Source of the DNA: Sphaerotilus hippei
Lineage (GTDB): Bacteria; Pseudomonadota; Gammaproteobacteria; Burkholderiales; Burkholderiaceae_C
Reading direction: 5' to 3'
NCBI RefSeq assembly: GCF_003201595.1
Contig: NZ_QJJS01000018.1
Coordinates: 34,940 to 98,939 of the forward strand
DNA: 64,000 nt
Part shown: piece by piece, positions 18,154 to 27,116 of the stretch
Numbering within the stretch: the first letter of the stretch is position 1
Layout of the letters: the number at the start of each line of letters is the position of its first letter
Notes under the pieces: model-generated
Databases searched by the model: none
Told to the model about the DNA's origin: nothing
What the model saw: the letters and a program-made list of their open reading frames with translations, nothing else
Made by a program: the position numbers and the translations under genes

Positions 18154-18849
18154 ATGAAGCTTCCCCTGTCCCCGCGTTCGTCGCTCCGGCTGGCGCTCGC
18201 GCTGCTGCCGGCCCTGACGGCGCTGCCGGCGGCCGCCCAGCACAGTCTCTACATCGGCGGCGCCTACTTCGACATCGCCAGCAAGGCCGACGCGTTGCAG
18301 GGCGGGCCGGCCACGCCCGCCCCCGGCGTGCGCCTGCGGGTTGGCGATGCGGCCACCGTCGGATTCGGCTACGTCTACCGCCCGGTGGACCGCTGGGCGG
18401 TCGAGCTCGCGCTGGGCGTGCCGCCGGCCCACAAGGTCTACGGCGAGGGGGTCATCCAGCCCTTCGGCCAGATCGCTTCGGTCGGCCAGGTCTGCCCGAC
18501 CGTGTTCGTCAACTACCACCTCGGCCAGCCCGGTGACCGGGTGCGTCCGCTGGTGGGGCTGGGACTCAACCACACGCGCTTCCAGAAGATGCGCAGCACG
18601 GCGTCGGGGGATGCGGCCAGCGGCGGGCCCACCACCATCGAGCTGAGCGACTCCTGGGGCCTGGCCGCCCACGCCGGCGCGGTCTGGCAGCTCGATCCGC
18701 AGTGGTCGGTGGTCGGCACGGTGGCGGCGGCCGACGTGCGCAGTGATCTGCGCGCCACCACCCGCACCGCCTCCGGCGAGGTGGTGCGCACCACCCGCAT
18801 CGATTTCAGGCCGGTGGTCTACTCGCTGTCGCTGGGCTACAGCTTCTGA
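18154..18849 (+). CDS. ompW: OmpW family outer membrane protein
   Basis: The 231-residue product has a signal peptide ending near ALPAAAQ and the OmpW pattern: alternating strands such as AATVGFGYVYRPVDRWAVELALGVP, HKVYGEG, VCPTVFVNYHLG, RPLVGLGLNHTRF and DSWGLAAHAGAVWQL, with a terminal phenylalanine (LSLGYSF). OmpW forms an eight-stranded barrel that lets small hydrophobic compounds pass the outer membrane. The start has AAGGAAAA upstream. Lying just after the lipase gene, it could take up hydrolysis products, an inference from context only. Confidence 0.88.
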   Translation: MKLPLSPRSSLRLALALLPALTALPAAAQHSLYIGGAYFDIASKADALQGGPATPAPGVRLRVGDAATVGFGYVYRPVDRWAVELALGVPPAHKVYGEGVIQPFGQIASVGQVCPTVFVNYHLGQPGDRVRPLVGLGLNHTRFQKMRSTASGDAASGGPTTIELSDSWGLAAHAGAVWQLDPQWSVVGTVAAADVRSDLRATTRTASGEVVRTTRIDFRPVVYSLSLGYSF

Positions 18850-18958
18850 CGCCAGCGGGCTGACCGGGGGCGACGCCGGTGCTTGGCCCCATGGCCGACG
18901 CCGGCGCGGCGGCTTCGCTAGACTGTGGCCATCCTGAACGATGAGTCCGTGTCGCCCC

Positions 18959-20059
18959 ATGTCCCTGAATGAACAAGCCGTGCGCGCTGCCCTGCAGGCG
19001 GTGATCGATCCCCACACCGGCCAGCCGCTGGTCGGGGCCAAGGCGCTGCAGACGTTGAAGACCGATGCCGGTGCCGGTGCCGTTTCCCTGCGCGTGGAGC
19101 TGGGTTACCCGGCCCGCAGCGCCTGGCCCGCGCTGGCGGCGCTGGTCGAGTCGGCGGTGAAGGCCGCCGACGCCGGCGTGCGCTCGGTGCAGGTCGACTT
19201 CGACACCCGCATCGTCGCGCACGCCGTGCAGCGTGGCGTGCAGCTGCTGCCCGGCGTGAAGAACATCATCGCCGTCGCGTCTGGCAAGGGCGGGGTGGGC
19301 AAGAGCACCACCGCGGCCAACCTCGCGCTGGCGCTGGCCGCCGAAGGGGCGCGGGTCGGCGTGCTCGATGCCGACATCTACGGCCCCAGCCAGCCCACGA
19401 TGCTGGGCGCGCAGGGCCGCCCGCAGAGCGAGGACGGCAAGACGATGGAGCCGATGCAGGCGCTGGGCCTGCAGGTCATGTCGATCGGCTTCCTGGTCGA
19501 CAACGACCAGGCGATGATCTGGCGCGGCCCGATGGCCACCCAGGCCCTCGAGCAGCTGCTGCGCCAGACCCGCTGGCACGACCTCGACTACCTGGTCGTC
19601 GACATGCCTCCGGGCACCGGCGACATCCAGCTGACGCTGTCGCAGAAGGTGCCCGTCACCGGCGCGGTCATCGTCACCACGCCGCAGGACATCGCGCTGC
19701 TCGACGCCCGCAAGGGCGTGAAGATGTTCGAGAAGGTCAGCGTGCCCATCCTCGGCGTGGTCGAGAACATGGCGGTCTACTGCTGCCCGAACTGCGGCCA
19801 CGTCGAGCACATCTTCGGCCACGGCGGCGGCGCGCGCATGGCCGCCGAGTTCGGCCTGGCGCACCTGGGCGAGCTGCCGCTGAACCTGTCGATCCGCGAG
19901 CAGGCCGACGCCGGCTGCCCGACCGTCGCGGCCGAGCCGGACGGCGAGATCGCCGGCCTCTACAAGGCGCTGGCGCGCCGGGTCGCGGTCAGCGTGGCGC
20001 GCAGCGCCAAGGACTACTCGGCCCGTTTCCCGACCATCACGGTGTCGGCCGGGACCTGA
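18959..20059 (+). CDS. apbC: iron-sulfur cluster carrier ATPase ApbC (Mrp)
   Basis: ApbC/Mrp is a deviant Walker P-loop ATPase that holds and delivers Fe-S clusters. The 366-residue product has an N-terminal MIP18-like domain (about 1-85), the P-loop GKGGVGKST (109-117), DADIYGPSQPTMLG, the switch motif VVDMPPGTGDIQLT and the cluster-binding CPNC (C276, C279) in a typical place. The start MSLNEQAVRAAL at 18959 was chosen as the family start; an upstream in-frame ATG at 18941 would add six residues. In relatives apbC often lies directly beside metG; here five genes intervene. Confidence 0.95.
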   Translation: MSLNEQAVRAALQAVIDPHTGQPLVGAKALQTLKTDAGAGAVSLRVELGYPARSAWPALAALVESAVKAADAGVRSVQVDFDTRIVAHAVQRGVQLLPGVKNIIAVASGKGGVGKSTTAANLALALAAEGARVGVLDADIYGPSQPTMLGAQGRPQSEDGKTMEPMQALGLQVMSIGFLVDNDQAMIWRGPMATQALEQLLRQTRWHDLDYLVVDMPPGTGDIQLTLSQKVPVTGAVIVTTPQDIALLDARKGVKMFEKVSVPILGVVENMAVYCCPNCGHVEHIFGHGGGARMAAEFGLAHLGELPLNLSIREQADAGCPTVAAEPDGEIAGLYKALARRVAVSVARSAKDYSARFPTITVSAGT

Positions 20060-20065
20060 GCCGGC

Positions 20066-20608
20066 TCAGTCGGCCCGGCGTCGCATCTGGTCCGGGTCGA
20101 TCACCTTGATGCGCTGCCAGTAGCTGCGCGGGGTGACGATGGTGATCAGGCACGAGCGTGATCCCCTGGCCTTCGTGGCCGTGTCGACCTGTTCGTCGAC
20201 CGGCCAGTACAGCACCCCGCCCGACAGCATCAGGCCCCGGGCCGGCGACGTGAGCCGCACGTCGTGCTTGCCGGGGGCCGTCGCGTAGAGCAGCACCTGC
20301 TGGCGCGACCAGTGCACCTTGCGCCCGGCGGCGGCCTCGATCGTGCTGTCGGGCAGCGTGCTGTCCCATTCCTTCTGCGAGTCGATGTTGAGCACCGTGC
20401 GCCGTTTGCCCGCCAGCGGGCACTGCGCATGGAACTGGCTCGCCACCACCCGCACATGGCGCGGCGTGGCCTCGCCGCTGGCCGCCTGGCTCGGCAGCGC
20501 ACAGGCCGTCAGCAGTGCACCCGCCAGCAGCGCGGCGTTCGCGACGGCGAGTGCGCTCAGCCATCTGGCACCCTGCACCAGGGAGAAGAAGAGGGAAGTC
20601 GTGAGCAT
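20066..20608 (-). CDS. hypothetical lipoprotein
   Basis: I do not recognise this 180-residue protein. It starts MLTTSLFFSLVQGARWLSAL and has a lipoprotein signal ALLAGALLTACALPSQ (lipobox LTAC), so it is probably anchored to a membrane facing the periplasm. The mature part contains HAQCPLAGKRRTVLNIDSQKEWDSTL and ends with SRSCLITIVTPRSYWQRIKVI; the pair of cysteines in HAQCP and RSCLI could form a disulfide. The frame is open to 20848 upstream but that part lacks signal or codon character. It converges on apbC with six bases between. Confidence 0.6.
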   Translation of the reverse strand: MLTTSLFFSLVQGARWLSALAVANAALLAGALLTACALPSQAASGEATPRHVRVVASQFHAQCPLAGKRRTVLNIDSQKEWDSTLPDSTIEAAAGRKVHWSRQQVLLYATAPGKHDVRLTSPARGLMLSGGVLYWPVDEQVDTATKARGSRSCLITIVTPRSYWQRIKVIDPDQMRRRAD

Positions 20609-20943
20609 CCGGCGTGGGGCGGTGGAGCCGGGCTCCGGCCCACGGGCCCGGAATCCGGCACGATCTGGACGCAGGGCATGGCCCCGGCCCTTGAGCGGCG
20701 CACTGTACCCCAGGCCTGCGGCCCGGCGCGGGCGTGGACTCGGCCCGGGTGGACGGTCATGATGGCGGGAGGTGTCGGGTCTGATGCCGGAGGCGGTTCC
20801 GGCGGCTCTGGCACCACGGGCCAGCATGGATTTCGTGAATAAATGCATACTTATCGTGGTTATATCACTGCCGAATGCGGCGCTCCTGACGGGGTGATGG
20901 CCGCGCCAGCCGGCCGAAGCCGGCTCCGGTCGGGGGTGGCCCG
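20609..20943. other. intergenic region upstream of fdsR
   Basis: The first about 220 bases are GC-rich with no gene seen. From 20836 to 20870 an A+T-rich patch (with AATAAATGCATACTTAT and GGTTATATCAC) precedes the fdsR start by about 75-110 bases and is the likely promoter of the regulator. TATATC may serve as a -10, but no convincing -35 is visible. The region could also serve the minus-strand lipoprotein. Confidence 0.4.
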
Positions 20944-21897
20944 ATGAACCTGCTCGACGCCATGCGCTACCTGGTGGCGCTGGAGCAGCAGCGCCATTTC
21001 GGCCGCGCGGCCCAGGCCTGCCACATCACCCAGCCGGCGCTGTCGAACGCGCTGCGTGCGCTCGAGGCCCGCTACGGGGTGACGATCGTGCGCCGGGGGC
21101 GGCAGTACGAGGGGCTGACCGAAGAAGGCGAGCGTGTGCTGGCCAGCGCGCACCGGCTGCTGCACGAGTGCGAGGCGCTGTCGCAGGAGCTGTGTGCCGC
21201 GCGTGAGCAGCCCGGCGGTCGCCTCGTGCTCGGCGCGGTGCCGACCGCGATCCCGGTGGCCACCCGTTTTGCCGCGCACCTGCACCGCCGCCATCCGGGC
21301 CTGCAGCCGGTGGTGCGCTCGTTGAGCTCCCCCGAGATCGAGCAGGGCATCGGCAGCCTGTCGCTGGACCTGGCCTTCGGTTATGTCGATCGCCCGGGTC
21401 GCCAGGGCGACCCGGGCACCGCCCGAGCCGCCGCTCCGCGGGTCGTGGCGCAGTACACCGAGCACTATTTTTTCCTGACCCGCGCGGGCGCCGACGGGGC
21501 CCCCGCTGGCGGGCTGGCCGAGCCCTGGCGCTGGCGCGAGGCCGCCCGCCAGCCGCTGTGCCTGCTGACCCGGGAGATGCACAACCGCAGCATCATCGAC
21601 GACGCCTTCGTGCGCGCGGGGGCGGCGGTGCAGCCGGTGATGGAGACCAATTCGGTGCTGGCGCTGCTGCTGGCGGTGCAGTCGGGCGAACTGTGCAGCG
21701 TCGTGCCCGGCTCGCTCGCGGCGCTGGTGCTGCAGCACGCGGGGCTGGCGCTGCATCCGCTGATCGAGCCCGAGCAGACCACGCCGGTGGGCCTGATGGT
21801 GCCGGCGCTGGCCCGGCTGTCGCTGGCCCAGGAGGCGGCGATCGCGCTGGCCATCGGCGGGGACTGGCGCAACGAGTTCTCTCGACCGGCGGCCTGA
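20944..21897 (+). CDS. fdsR: LysR-type regulator of formate dehydrogenase
   Basis: The 317-residue product has a LysR helix-turn-helix (YLVALEQQRHFGRAAQACHITQPALSNALRALEARYGVTIV, about 9-50) and the usual effector-binding domain of two subdomains (about 90-300). It lies directly upstream of fdsG in the same direction, the arrangement of fdsR in Cupriavidus and Rhodobacter fds loci, so it should control the operon in response to formate or a related signal. HTH and length are intact. A palindromic T-N11-A box sits between it and fdsG. Confidence 0.88.
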   Translation: MNLLDAMRYLVALEQQRHFGRAAQACHITQPALSNALRALEARYGVTIVRRGRQYEGLTEEGERVLASAHRLLHECEALSQELCAAREQPGGRLVLGAVPTAIPVATRFAAHLHRRHPGLQPVVRSLSSPEIEQGIGSLSLDLAFGYVDRPGRQGDPGTARAAAPRVVAQYTEHYFFLTRAGADGAPAGGLAEPWRWREAARQPLCLLTREMHNRSIIDDAFVRAGAAVQPVMETNSVLALLLAVQSGELCSVVPGSLAALVLQHAGLALHPLIEPEQTTPVGLMVPALARLSLAQEAAIALAIGGDWRNEFSRPAA

Positions 21898-21918
21898 AGG
21901 GCGCTGTTGCGCTGCAGC

Positions 21919-21933
21919 ATTCAAGGATTGAAT
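21919..21933 (+). promoter_or_regulatory. LysR-type operator upstream of fdsG
   Basis: ATTCAA-GGA-TTGAAT is a perfect 15-base dyad containing the LysR T-N11-A pattern (T at 21920, A at 21932). It lies 81-95 bases before the fdsG start, in the right place for FdsR to activate fdsGBAD. The motif is seen directly; the assignment to FdsR is inference. Confidence 0.6.
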
Positions 21934-22013
21934 CGACCCGTTTCCCGATTCCATTGGACGCCGCCGGCCGGCCGGCCGATAGTGGCCGCCTGAAAAGACA
22001 GAGGAGACCGGTG

Positions 22014-22583
22014 ATGCCCAGCACCCCCCAGCAGCACGCACCGCAGCGGCGCCCCGGCGCCGTGGCCGTGCCCGACGGCACCGACCCGGCCGGTGCGCTC
22101 GATCCGGCCCATGCCGAGGTCGTCGACGCGGTGCTCGCGGCGTGTGCCGGGCTGGAAGGCCCGCTGCTGCCCATCCTGCACGGCATCCAGGACCGGCTCG
22201 GCCATGTGCCGCCGGCCGCGCTGCCGCGCATCGCCCGGGCGCTGCACCTGTCGCGCGCCGAGGTGCACGGGGTCGTCTCCTATTACCACCACTTCCGCAG
22301 CCGCCCGCCGGGGCGCCGGGTCGTGCAGGTCTGCCGTGCCGAGGCCTGCCGCTCGATGGGCGCCGAGGCGCTGCTGGCGCAGGCCCGCCAGACGCTGGGC
22401 TGCAGCGAGGCCGAGCCGACCAGCGCCTGCGGTGGCCACACGGTCGAGGCGGCCTACTGCCTGGGCCTGTGCGCGATGTCGCCGGCGCTGGTGATCGATG
22501 GCCAGCCCCATGCCCGCATGACACCGCAGCGCCTGGACACGCTGCTGGCCGTGGCCCCCGCGGCCGAAGGAGCGCCCGCATGA
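22014..22583 (+). CDS. fdsG: NAD-dependent formate dehydrogenase gamma subunit
   Basis: FdsG is the NuoE-like [2Fe-2S] subunit that works with FdsB in passing electrons from formate to NAD. The 189-residue product has the cluster ligands C107, C112, C149 and C153 (VCRAEAC and YCLGLC), the family spacing. HGVVSYYHHFRSRPPGRRVVQVC is typical of NuoE. The start ATG at 22014 follows a strong GAGGAGA; a GTG three bases earlier is an alternative. Its stop overlaps the fdsB start (ATGA at 22580), so the subunits are probably coupled in translation. Confidence 0.95.
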   Translation: MPSTPQQHAPQRRPGAVAVPDGTDPAGALDPAHAEVVDAVLAACAGLEGPLLPILHGIQDRLGHVPPAALPRIARALHLSRAEVHGVVSYYHHFRSRPPGRRVVQVCRAEACRSMGAEALLAQARQTLGCSEAEPTSACGGHTVEAAYCLGLCAMSPALVIDGQPHARMTPQRLDTLLAVAPAAEGAPA

Positions 22584-24169
22584 GCCTCACCCTCCACGTT
22601 CCGCGCGACAGTGCCGCGCTGGCCGTCGGCGCCGATGCCGTCGCCGAGGCCCTGCGCGCGCAGGCGCTGGCCCACGGCCTCGAGGCCCGCGTGATCCGCA
22701 ACGGCTCGCGCGGCCTGCTCTGGCTGGAGACCCTGGTCGAGGTGACGACCCCGCAGGGCCGGGTCGCCTACGGTCCTGTCGCGCCGCAGGACGTGCCCGG
22801 CCTGTGGCCGGCGCTGGTGGCCGAAGCGGGCGGCCAGGACGGCAGCCACCCGCTGCGCCAGGGCGTGACCGAGCAGATCCCTTACCTGGCCCTGCAGGAG
22901 CGCCTGACCTTCCGCCGCGTCGGCCTGACCGATCCGCTGTCGCTGGCCGACTACGAGGCCCACGAGGGCTGGGCCGGCCTGAAGGCGGCGCTGGCGATGG
23001 CCCCGCCGGACATCCTGCACGAGGTCACCCATTCCGGCCTGCGCGGCCGCGGCGGAGCGGCCTTTCCGGCGGGCATCAAGTGGAAGACGGTGGCCGGGGC
23101 CGCCAGCGAGCGCAAGTACGTCGTCTGCAATGCCGACGAGGGCGACTCCGGCACCTTCGCCGACCGCATGGTGATGGAGGGCGATCCGTTCATGCTGATC
23201 GAGGGCATGGCGATCGCCGCGCTGGCCGTCGGTGCCGAACGAGGCTACGTCTATGTGCGCTCCGAGTATCCACACGCCGTGGCCACGCTGGCCGAGGCCA
23301 TCGCGCAGGCCACCGCCGCGGGCTGGATCGGCGAGCGCATCGGGGGGACGGACCGGTCCTTCCACCTCGAGGTGCGCATGGGCGCGGGCTCCTACGTCTG
23401 CGGCGAGGAGACCGCGATGCTCGAGAGCCTGGAAGGCCGGCGCGGCATCGTGCGCGCCAAGCCGCCGCTGCCGGCGCTGCAGGGCCTGTTCGGCCAGCCC
23501 ACGGTCATCAACAACGTGCTGACCTTCGCCGCCGTGCCGCTGATCCTCGCCCGTGGTGGCGCGTTCTACCGCCATTTCGGCGTCGGCCGCTCGCACGGCA
23601 CGCTGCCCTTCCAGCTGGCGGGCAACATCCGCCGCGGCGGACTGGTCGAGAAGGCCTTCGGGCTGACGCTGCGCGAACTGCTGCACGGCTTCGGTGGCGG
23701 CACCGCCAGCGGGCGGCCGATCAAGGCGGTGCAGGTGGGCGGCCCGCTGGGCGCCTACGTGCCCGAATCGCAGTGGGACGTGCCGCTCGACTACGAGGCC
23801 TACGCCGCCATCGGCGCGGTGGTCGGCCACGGCGGCCTGGTGGTGCACGACGACACCGCCGATCTGGCCGGCCTGGCCCGCTACGCGATGGAGTTCTGCG
23901 CGCTGGAGAGCTGCGGCAAGTGCACGCCCTGCCGCATCGGCTCCACGCGTGGGGTCGAGGTGATCGACCGCATCGGCGCGGCCCGCCACCAGCCGCAGGT
24001 CCGCGAGCAGCAGGTCCTGCTGCTGCGGGACCTGTGCGACACGATGCTCGGCGGCAGCCTGTGCGCGATGGGCGGCATGACGCCTTATCCGGTGCTGTCG
24101 GCGCTGAACCACTACCCGGCCGACTTCGGCCTGGCGCCCGCCGAGGCCGCAGCGCCCGCGGCCCACTGA
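22580..24169 (+). CDS. fdsB: NAD-dependent formate dehydrogenase beta subunit (FMN, NADH site)
   Basis: FdsB is the NuoF-like diaphorase subunit of the soluble cytoplasmic formate dehydrogenase. The 529-residue product has an extra N-terminal thioredoxin-like region (about 1-115), the glycine-rich NADH/FMN loops (GLRGRGGAAFPAGIKW and NADEGDSGTFADR), GAGSYVCGEETAMLESLEG, and the 4Fe-4S ligands C445, C448, C451 and C495 (ESCGKCTPC, then SLC). All expected residues are present and the length fits the family. It follows fdsG with a four-base overlap and precedes fdsA by 10 bases. Confidence 0.96.
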   Translation: MSLTLHVPRDSAALAVGADAVAEALRAQALAHGLEARVIRNGSRGLLWLETLVEVTTPQGRVAYGPVAPQDVPGLWPALVAEAGGQDGSHPLRQGVTEQIPYLALQERLTFRRVGLTDPLSLADYEAHEGWAGLKAALAMAPPDILHEVTHSGLRGRGGAAFPAGIKWKTVAGAASERKYVVCNADEGDSGTFADRMVMEGDPFMLIEGMAIAALAVGAERGYVYVRSEYPHAVATLAEAIAQATAAGWIGERIGGTDRSFHLEVRMGAGSYVCGEETAMLESLEGRRGIVRAKPPLPALQGLFGQPTVINNVLTFAAVPLILARGGAFYRHFGVGRSHGTLPFQLAGNIRRGGLVEKAFGLTLRELLHGFGGGTASGRPIKAVQVGGPLGAYVPESQWDVPLDYEAYAAIGAVVGHGGLVVHDDTADLAGLARYAMEFCALESCGKCTPCRIGSTRGVEVIDRIGAARHQPQVREQQVLLLRDLCDTMLGGSLCAMGGMTPYPVLSALNHYPADFGLAPAEAAAPAAH

Positions 24170-24179
24170 GGAGAACGCC

Positions 24180-27116
24180 ATGAACGCTCCCGCCCGCCCG
24201 ATCCATTTCCATCCCGTGCGTCCGCGCACGGCGACGTGCCACGACGTCGACCACGGCACGCCCGCCAGCACCTCGAGCGAGTCGCTCACGCTGACCATCG
24301 ACGGCTTCGAGGTCACCGTGCCCCGGGGCACCTCGCTGATGCGCGCGGCGGTCGATGCCGGCATCCAGGTGCCCAGGCTCTGCGCCACCGACAGCCTGGA
24401 GCCCTTCGGCTCCTGCCGGCTGTGCCTGGTCGAGATCGACGGCCGGCGCGGTTACCCGGCCTCGTGCACCACGCCGGCCGAGGCCGGCATGAACGTGCGC
24501 ACTCAGAGCCCGAAGCTGCAGGACCTGCGCAAGGGCGTGATGGAGCTCTACATCAGCGACCACCCGCTGGACTGCCTGACCTGCGCGGCCAACGGCGACT
24601 GCGAGCTGCAGGACATGGCGGGGGTGGTCGGCCTGCGCAACGTGAGGTATGGCGTCGGCGAAACCGCGGTGGCGGGCATCACCGGCCGGCACCACCTGGC
24701 GCACGCCAAGGACGAGTCGAACCCGTATTTCACCTACGACCCGAGCAAGTGCATCGTCTGCAACCGCTGCGTGCGCGCCTGCGAGGAGACACAAGGCAGC
24801 TTCGCGCTGACCCTCTCCGGCCGCGGCTTCGAGTCGCGCGTGTCGGCCGGCATGGACGAGCCGTTCATGCAGAGCGAATGCGTCAGCTGCGGTGCCTGCG
24901 TGCAGGCCTGCCCGACCGCGACGCTGACCGAGAAGACCGTCATCGAGCTCGGCCAGCCCGAGCACGCCATCATCACCACCTGCGCCTACTGCGGCGTGGG
25001 CTGCGGCTTCAAGGCCGAGATGAAGGGCACCCAGGTCGTGCGCATGACCCCCTGGAAGGACGGCAAGGCCAACGAGGGCCACAGCTGCATCAAGGGCCGC
25101 TTCGCCTGGGGCTACGCGACCCACAAGGACCGCCTGACGAAGCCGATGATCCGCGAGAAGATCACCGACCCGTGGCGCGAGGTGAGCTGGGACGAGGCGC
25201 TGGACCACGCGGCCGGCGAGTTCCGCCGCATCCAGGGCACCTACGGGCGCGATGCGGTCGGCGGCATCACGTCGAGCCGCTGCACCAACGAGGAGACCTA
25301 CCTCGTGCAGAAGCTGATCCGCGCGGCCTTCGGCACCAACAACGTCGACACCTGCGCCCGCGTCTGCCACAGCCCGACCGGCTACGGCCTGGGCCAGACC
25401 TTCGGCACCTCGGCGGGCACGCAGACCTTCAAGTCGGTCGAGCACAGCGACGTGGTGATGGTCATCGGCGCCAACCCGAGCGAAGGCCATCCGGTCTTCG
25501 CCTCGCGCCTGAAGAAGCGCCTGCGCCAGGGGGCCAGGCTGATCGTGATCGATCCGCGCCGCATCGAGCTGGTCGACAGCCCGCATGTGCACGCCGACCA
25601 CCACCTGCAGCTCAGGCCCGGCACCAATGTGGCGGTGATCAGCGCGCTGGCGCACGTGATCGTCACCGAAGGGCTGGTCGACGAGGCCTATGTCGCCGAG
25701 CGCTGCGACCCGAAGAGCTTCGCCCAGTGGCGCGACTTCGTCGCCCGCCCCGAGAACTCGCCCGAGGCGATGGCCGAGGTCTGCGGCGTGCCGGCCGAGC
25801 AGCTGCGCGGCGCTGCGCGGCTCTACGCCCGCCGGGGCAACAGCGCGATCTACTACGGGCTGGGCGTGACCGAGCACGCGCAGGGCTCGACCATGGTCAT
25901 CGGCATCGCCAACCTCGCGATGGCCACCGGCAACGTCGGCCGCGAAGGGGTGGGCGTCAACCCGCTGCGCGGCCAGAACAATGTGCAGGGCAGCTGCGAC
26001 ATGGGCAGCTTCCCGCACGAGCTGCCCGGCTACCGCCACATCTCCGACACGACGGTGCGCACGCAGTTCGACGCCGCCTGGGGCGTGACGCTGAACCCGG
26101 AGCCGGGCCTGCGCATCCCCAACATGCTCGATGCCGCGCTGGAAGGCAGCTTCAAGGCGCTCTACGTGCAGGGCGAGGACCCGGCGCAGTCCGACCCCGA
26201 CACCCGCCACGTCGCCGCCGCGCTGTCGGCGATGGAGTGCGTGGTGGTGCAGGACCTCTTCCTCAACGAGACCGCCAAGTACGCTCACGTCTTCCTGCCG
26301 GGCGCGTCCTTCCTGGAGAAGGACGGCACCTTCACCAACGCCGAGCGCCGCATCAGCCGGGTGCGCCAGGTCATGCCGCCGCTGGCCGGCCTGGCCGACT
26401 GGCAGGTGACGCAGAAGTTCGCCAACGCGCTGGGCTACCCGATGCACTACGAACATCCCGAGCAGATCATGGCCGAGATCGCGGCGCTGACGCCGAGCTT
26501 CGCCGGCGTCAGCTACGAGAAGATCGAGCGGCTGGGCAGCGTGCAGTGGCCCTGCAACGACGACACCGCCGAGGCCGGCACGCCGATCATGCACGTCGAC
26601 CACTTCGTGCGCGGCCAGGGCCGTTTCCTGATCACGCAGTACGTGGCCACCGACGAGAAGGTCACGCGCCGCTTCCCGCTGATCCTCACCACCGGTCGGG
26701 TGCTGAGCCAGTACAACGTCGGCGCCCAGACCCGGCGCACCGACAACAGCCGCTGGCACGAGGAGGACCGCCTCGAGATCCACCCGCACGATGCCCAGGA
26801 GCGTGGCATCCAGGACGGTGACTGGGTCGGCATCGGCAGCCGCTCGGGCGACACCGTGCTGCGCGCCGACGTGACCGAGCGGGTCCAGCCCGGCGTGGTC
26901 TACACCACCTTCCACTTCCCCGAGTCGGGGGCCAACGTCATCACCACCGACTCCTCGGACTGGGCCACCAACTGCCCCGAGTACAAGGTCACGGCGGTGC
27001 AGGTCAGCAAGGTGAGCCAGCTCAGCGGCTGGCAGCAGGACTTCGCCACGTTCAGCCGCGAGCAGCAGGACCTGCTCGCCCGGGCCCGCGCGGCCGAGCC
27101 GGAGGTCGCCAAGTGA
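24180..27116 (+). CDS. fdsA: NAD-dependent formate dehydrogenase catalytic alpha subunit (Mo-bis-MGD)
   Basis: FdsA oxidises formate to CO2 (and can run in reverse) at a molybdenum bis-MGD centre. The 978-residue product carries an N-terminal ferredoxin-type [2Fe-2S] cluster (C68, C79, C82, C96), the His-ligated cluster (H128, C132, C135, C141), two ferredoxin-like [4Fe-4S] clusters (C191, C194, C197, C201 and C234, C237, C240, C244) and the proximal cluster (C268, C271, C275, C303). The catalytic ligand is a cysteine, C396 in CARVCHSPTG, not selenocysteine, so oxygen-tolerant enzymes of the Cupriavidus type are the best comparison. The pterin contacts (GANPSEGHPVF, GQNNVQGSCDMG) are intact. 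Confidence 0.97.
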   Translation: MNAPARPIHFHPVRPRTATCHDVDHGTPASTSSESLTLTIDGFEVTVPRGTSLMRAAVDAGIQVPRLCATDSLEPFGSCRLCLVEIDGRRGYPASCTTPAEAGMNVRTQSPKLQDLRKGVMELYISDHPLDCLTCAANGDCELQDMAGVVGLRNVRYGVGETAVAGITGRHHLAHAKDESNPYFTYDPSKCIVCNRCVRACEETQGSFALTLSGRGFESRVSAGMDEPFMQSECVSCGACVQACPTATLTEKTVIELGQPEHAIITTCAYCGVGCGFKAEMKGTQVVRMTPWKDGKANEGHSCIKGRFAWGYATHKDRLTKPMIREKITDPWREVSWDEALDHAAGEFRRIQGTYGRDAVGGITSSRCTNEETYLVQKLIRAAFGTNNVDTCARVCHSPTGYGLGQTFGTSAGTQTFKSVEHSDVVMVIGANPSEGHPVFASRLKKRLRQGARLIVIDPRRIELVDSPHVHADHHLQLRPGTNVAVISALAHVIVTEGLVDEAYVAERCDPKSFAQWRDFVARPENSPEAMAEVCGVPAEQLRGAARLYARRGNSAIYYGLGVTEHAQGSTMVIGIANLAMATGNVGREGVGVNPLRGQNNVQGSCDMGSFPHELPGYRHISDTTVRTQFDAAWGVTLNPEPGLRIPNMLDAALEGSFKALYVQGEDPAQSDPDTRHVAAALSAMECVVVQDLFLNETAKYAHVFLPGASFLEKDGTFTNAERRISRVRQVMPPLAGLADWQVTQKFANALGYPMHYEHPEQIMAEIAALTPSFAGVSYEKIERLGSVQWPCNDDTAEAGTPIMHVDHFVRGQGRFLITQYVATDEKVTRRFPLILTTGRVLSQYNVGAQTRRTDNSRWHEEDRLEIHPHDAQERGIQDGDWVGIGSRSGDTVLRADVTERVQPGVVYTTFHFPESGANVITTDSSDWATNCPEYKVTAVQVSKVSQLSGWQQDFATFSREQQDLLARARAAEPEVAK

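Noticed and set aside
23721..26915. Minus-strand open frame of over 1000 codons opposite fdsA and the end of fdsB
   Set aside because: It mirrors the codon bias of fdsA/fdsB and has no ribosome site or family signature.
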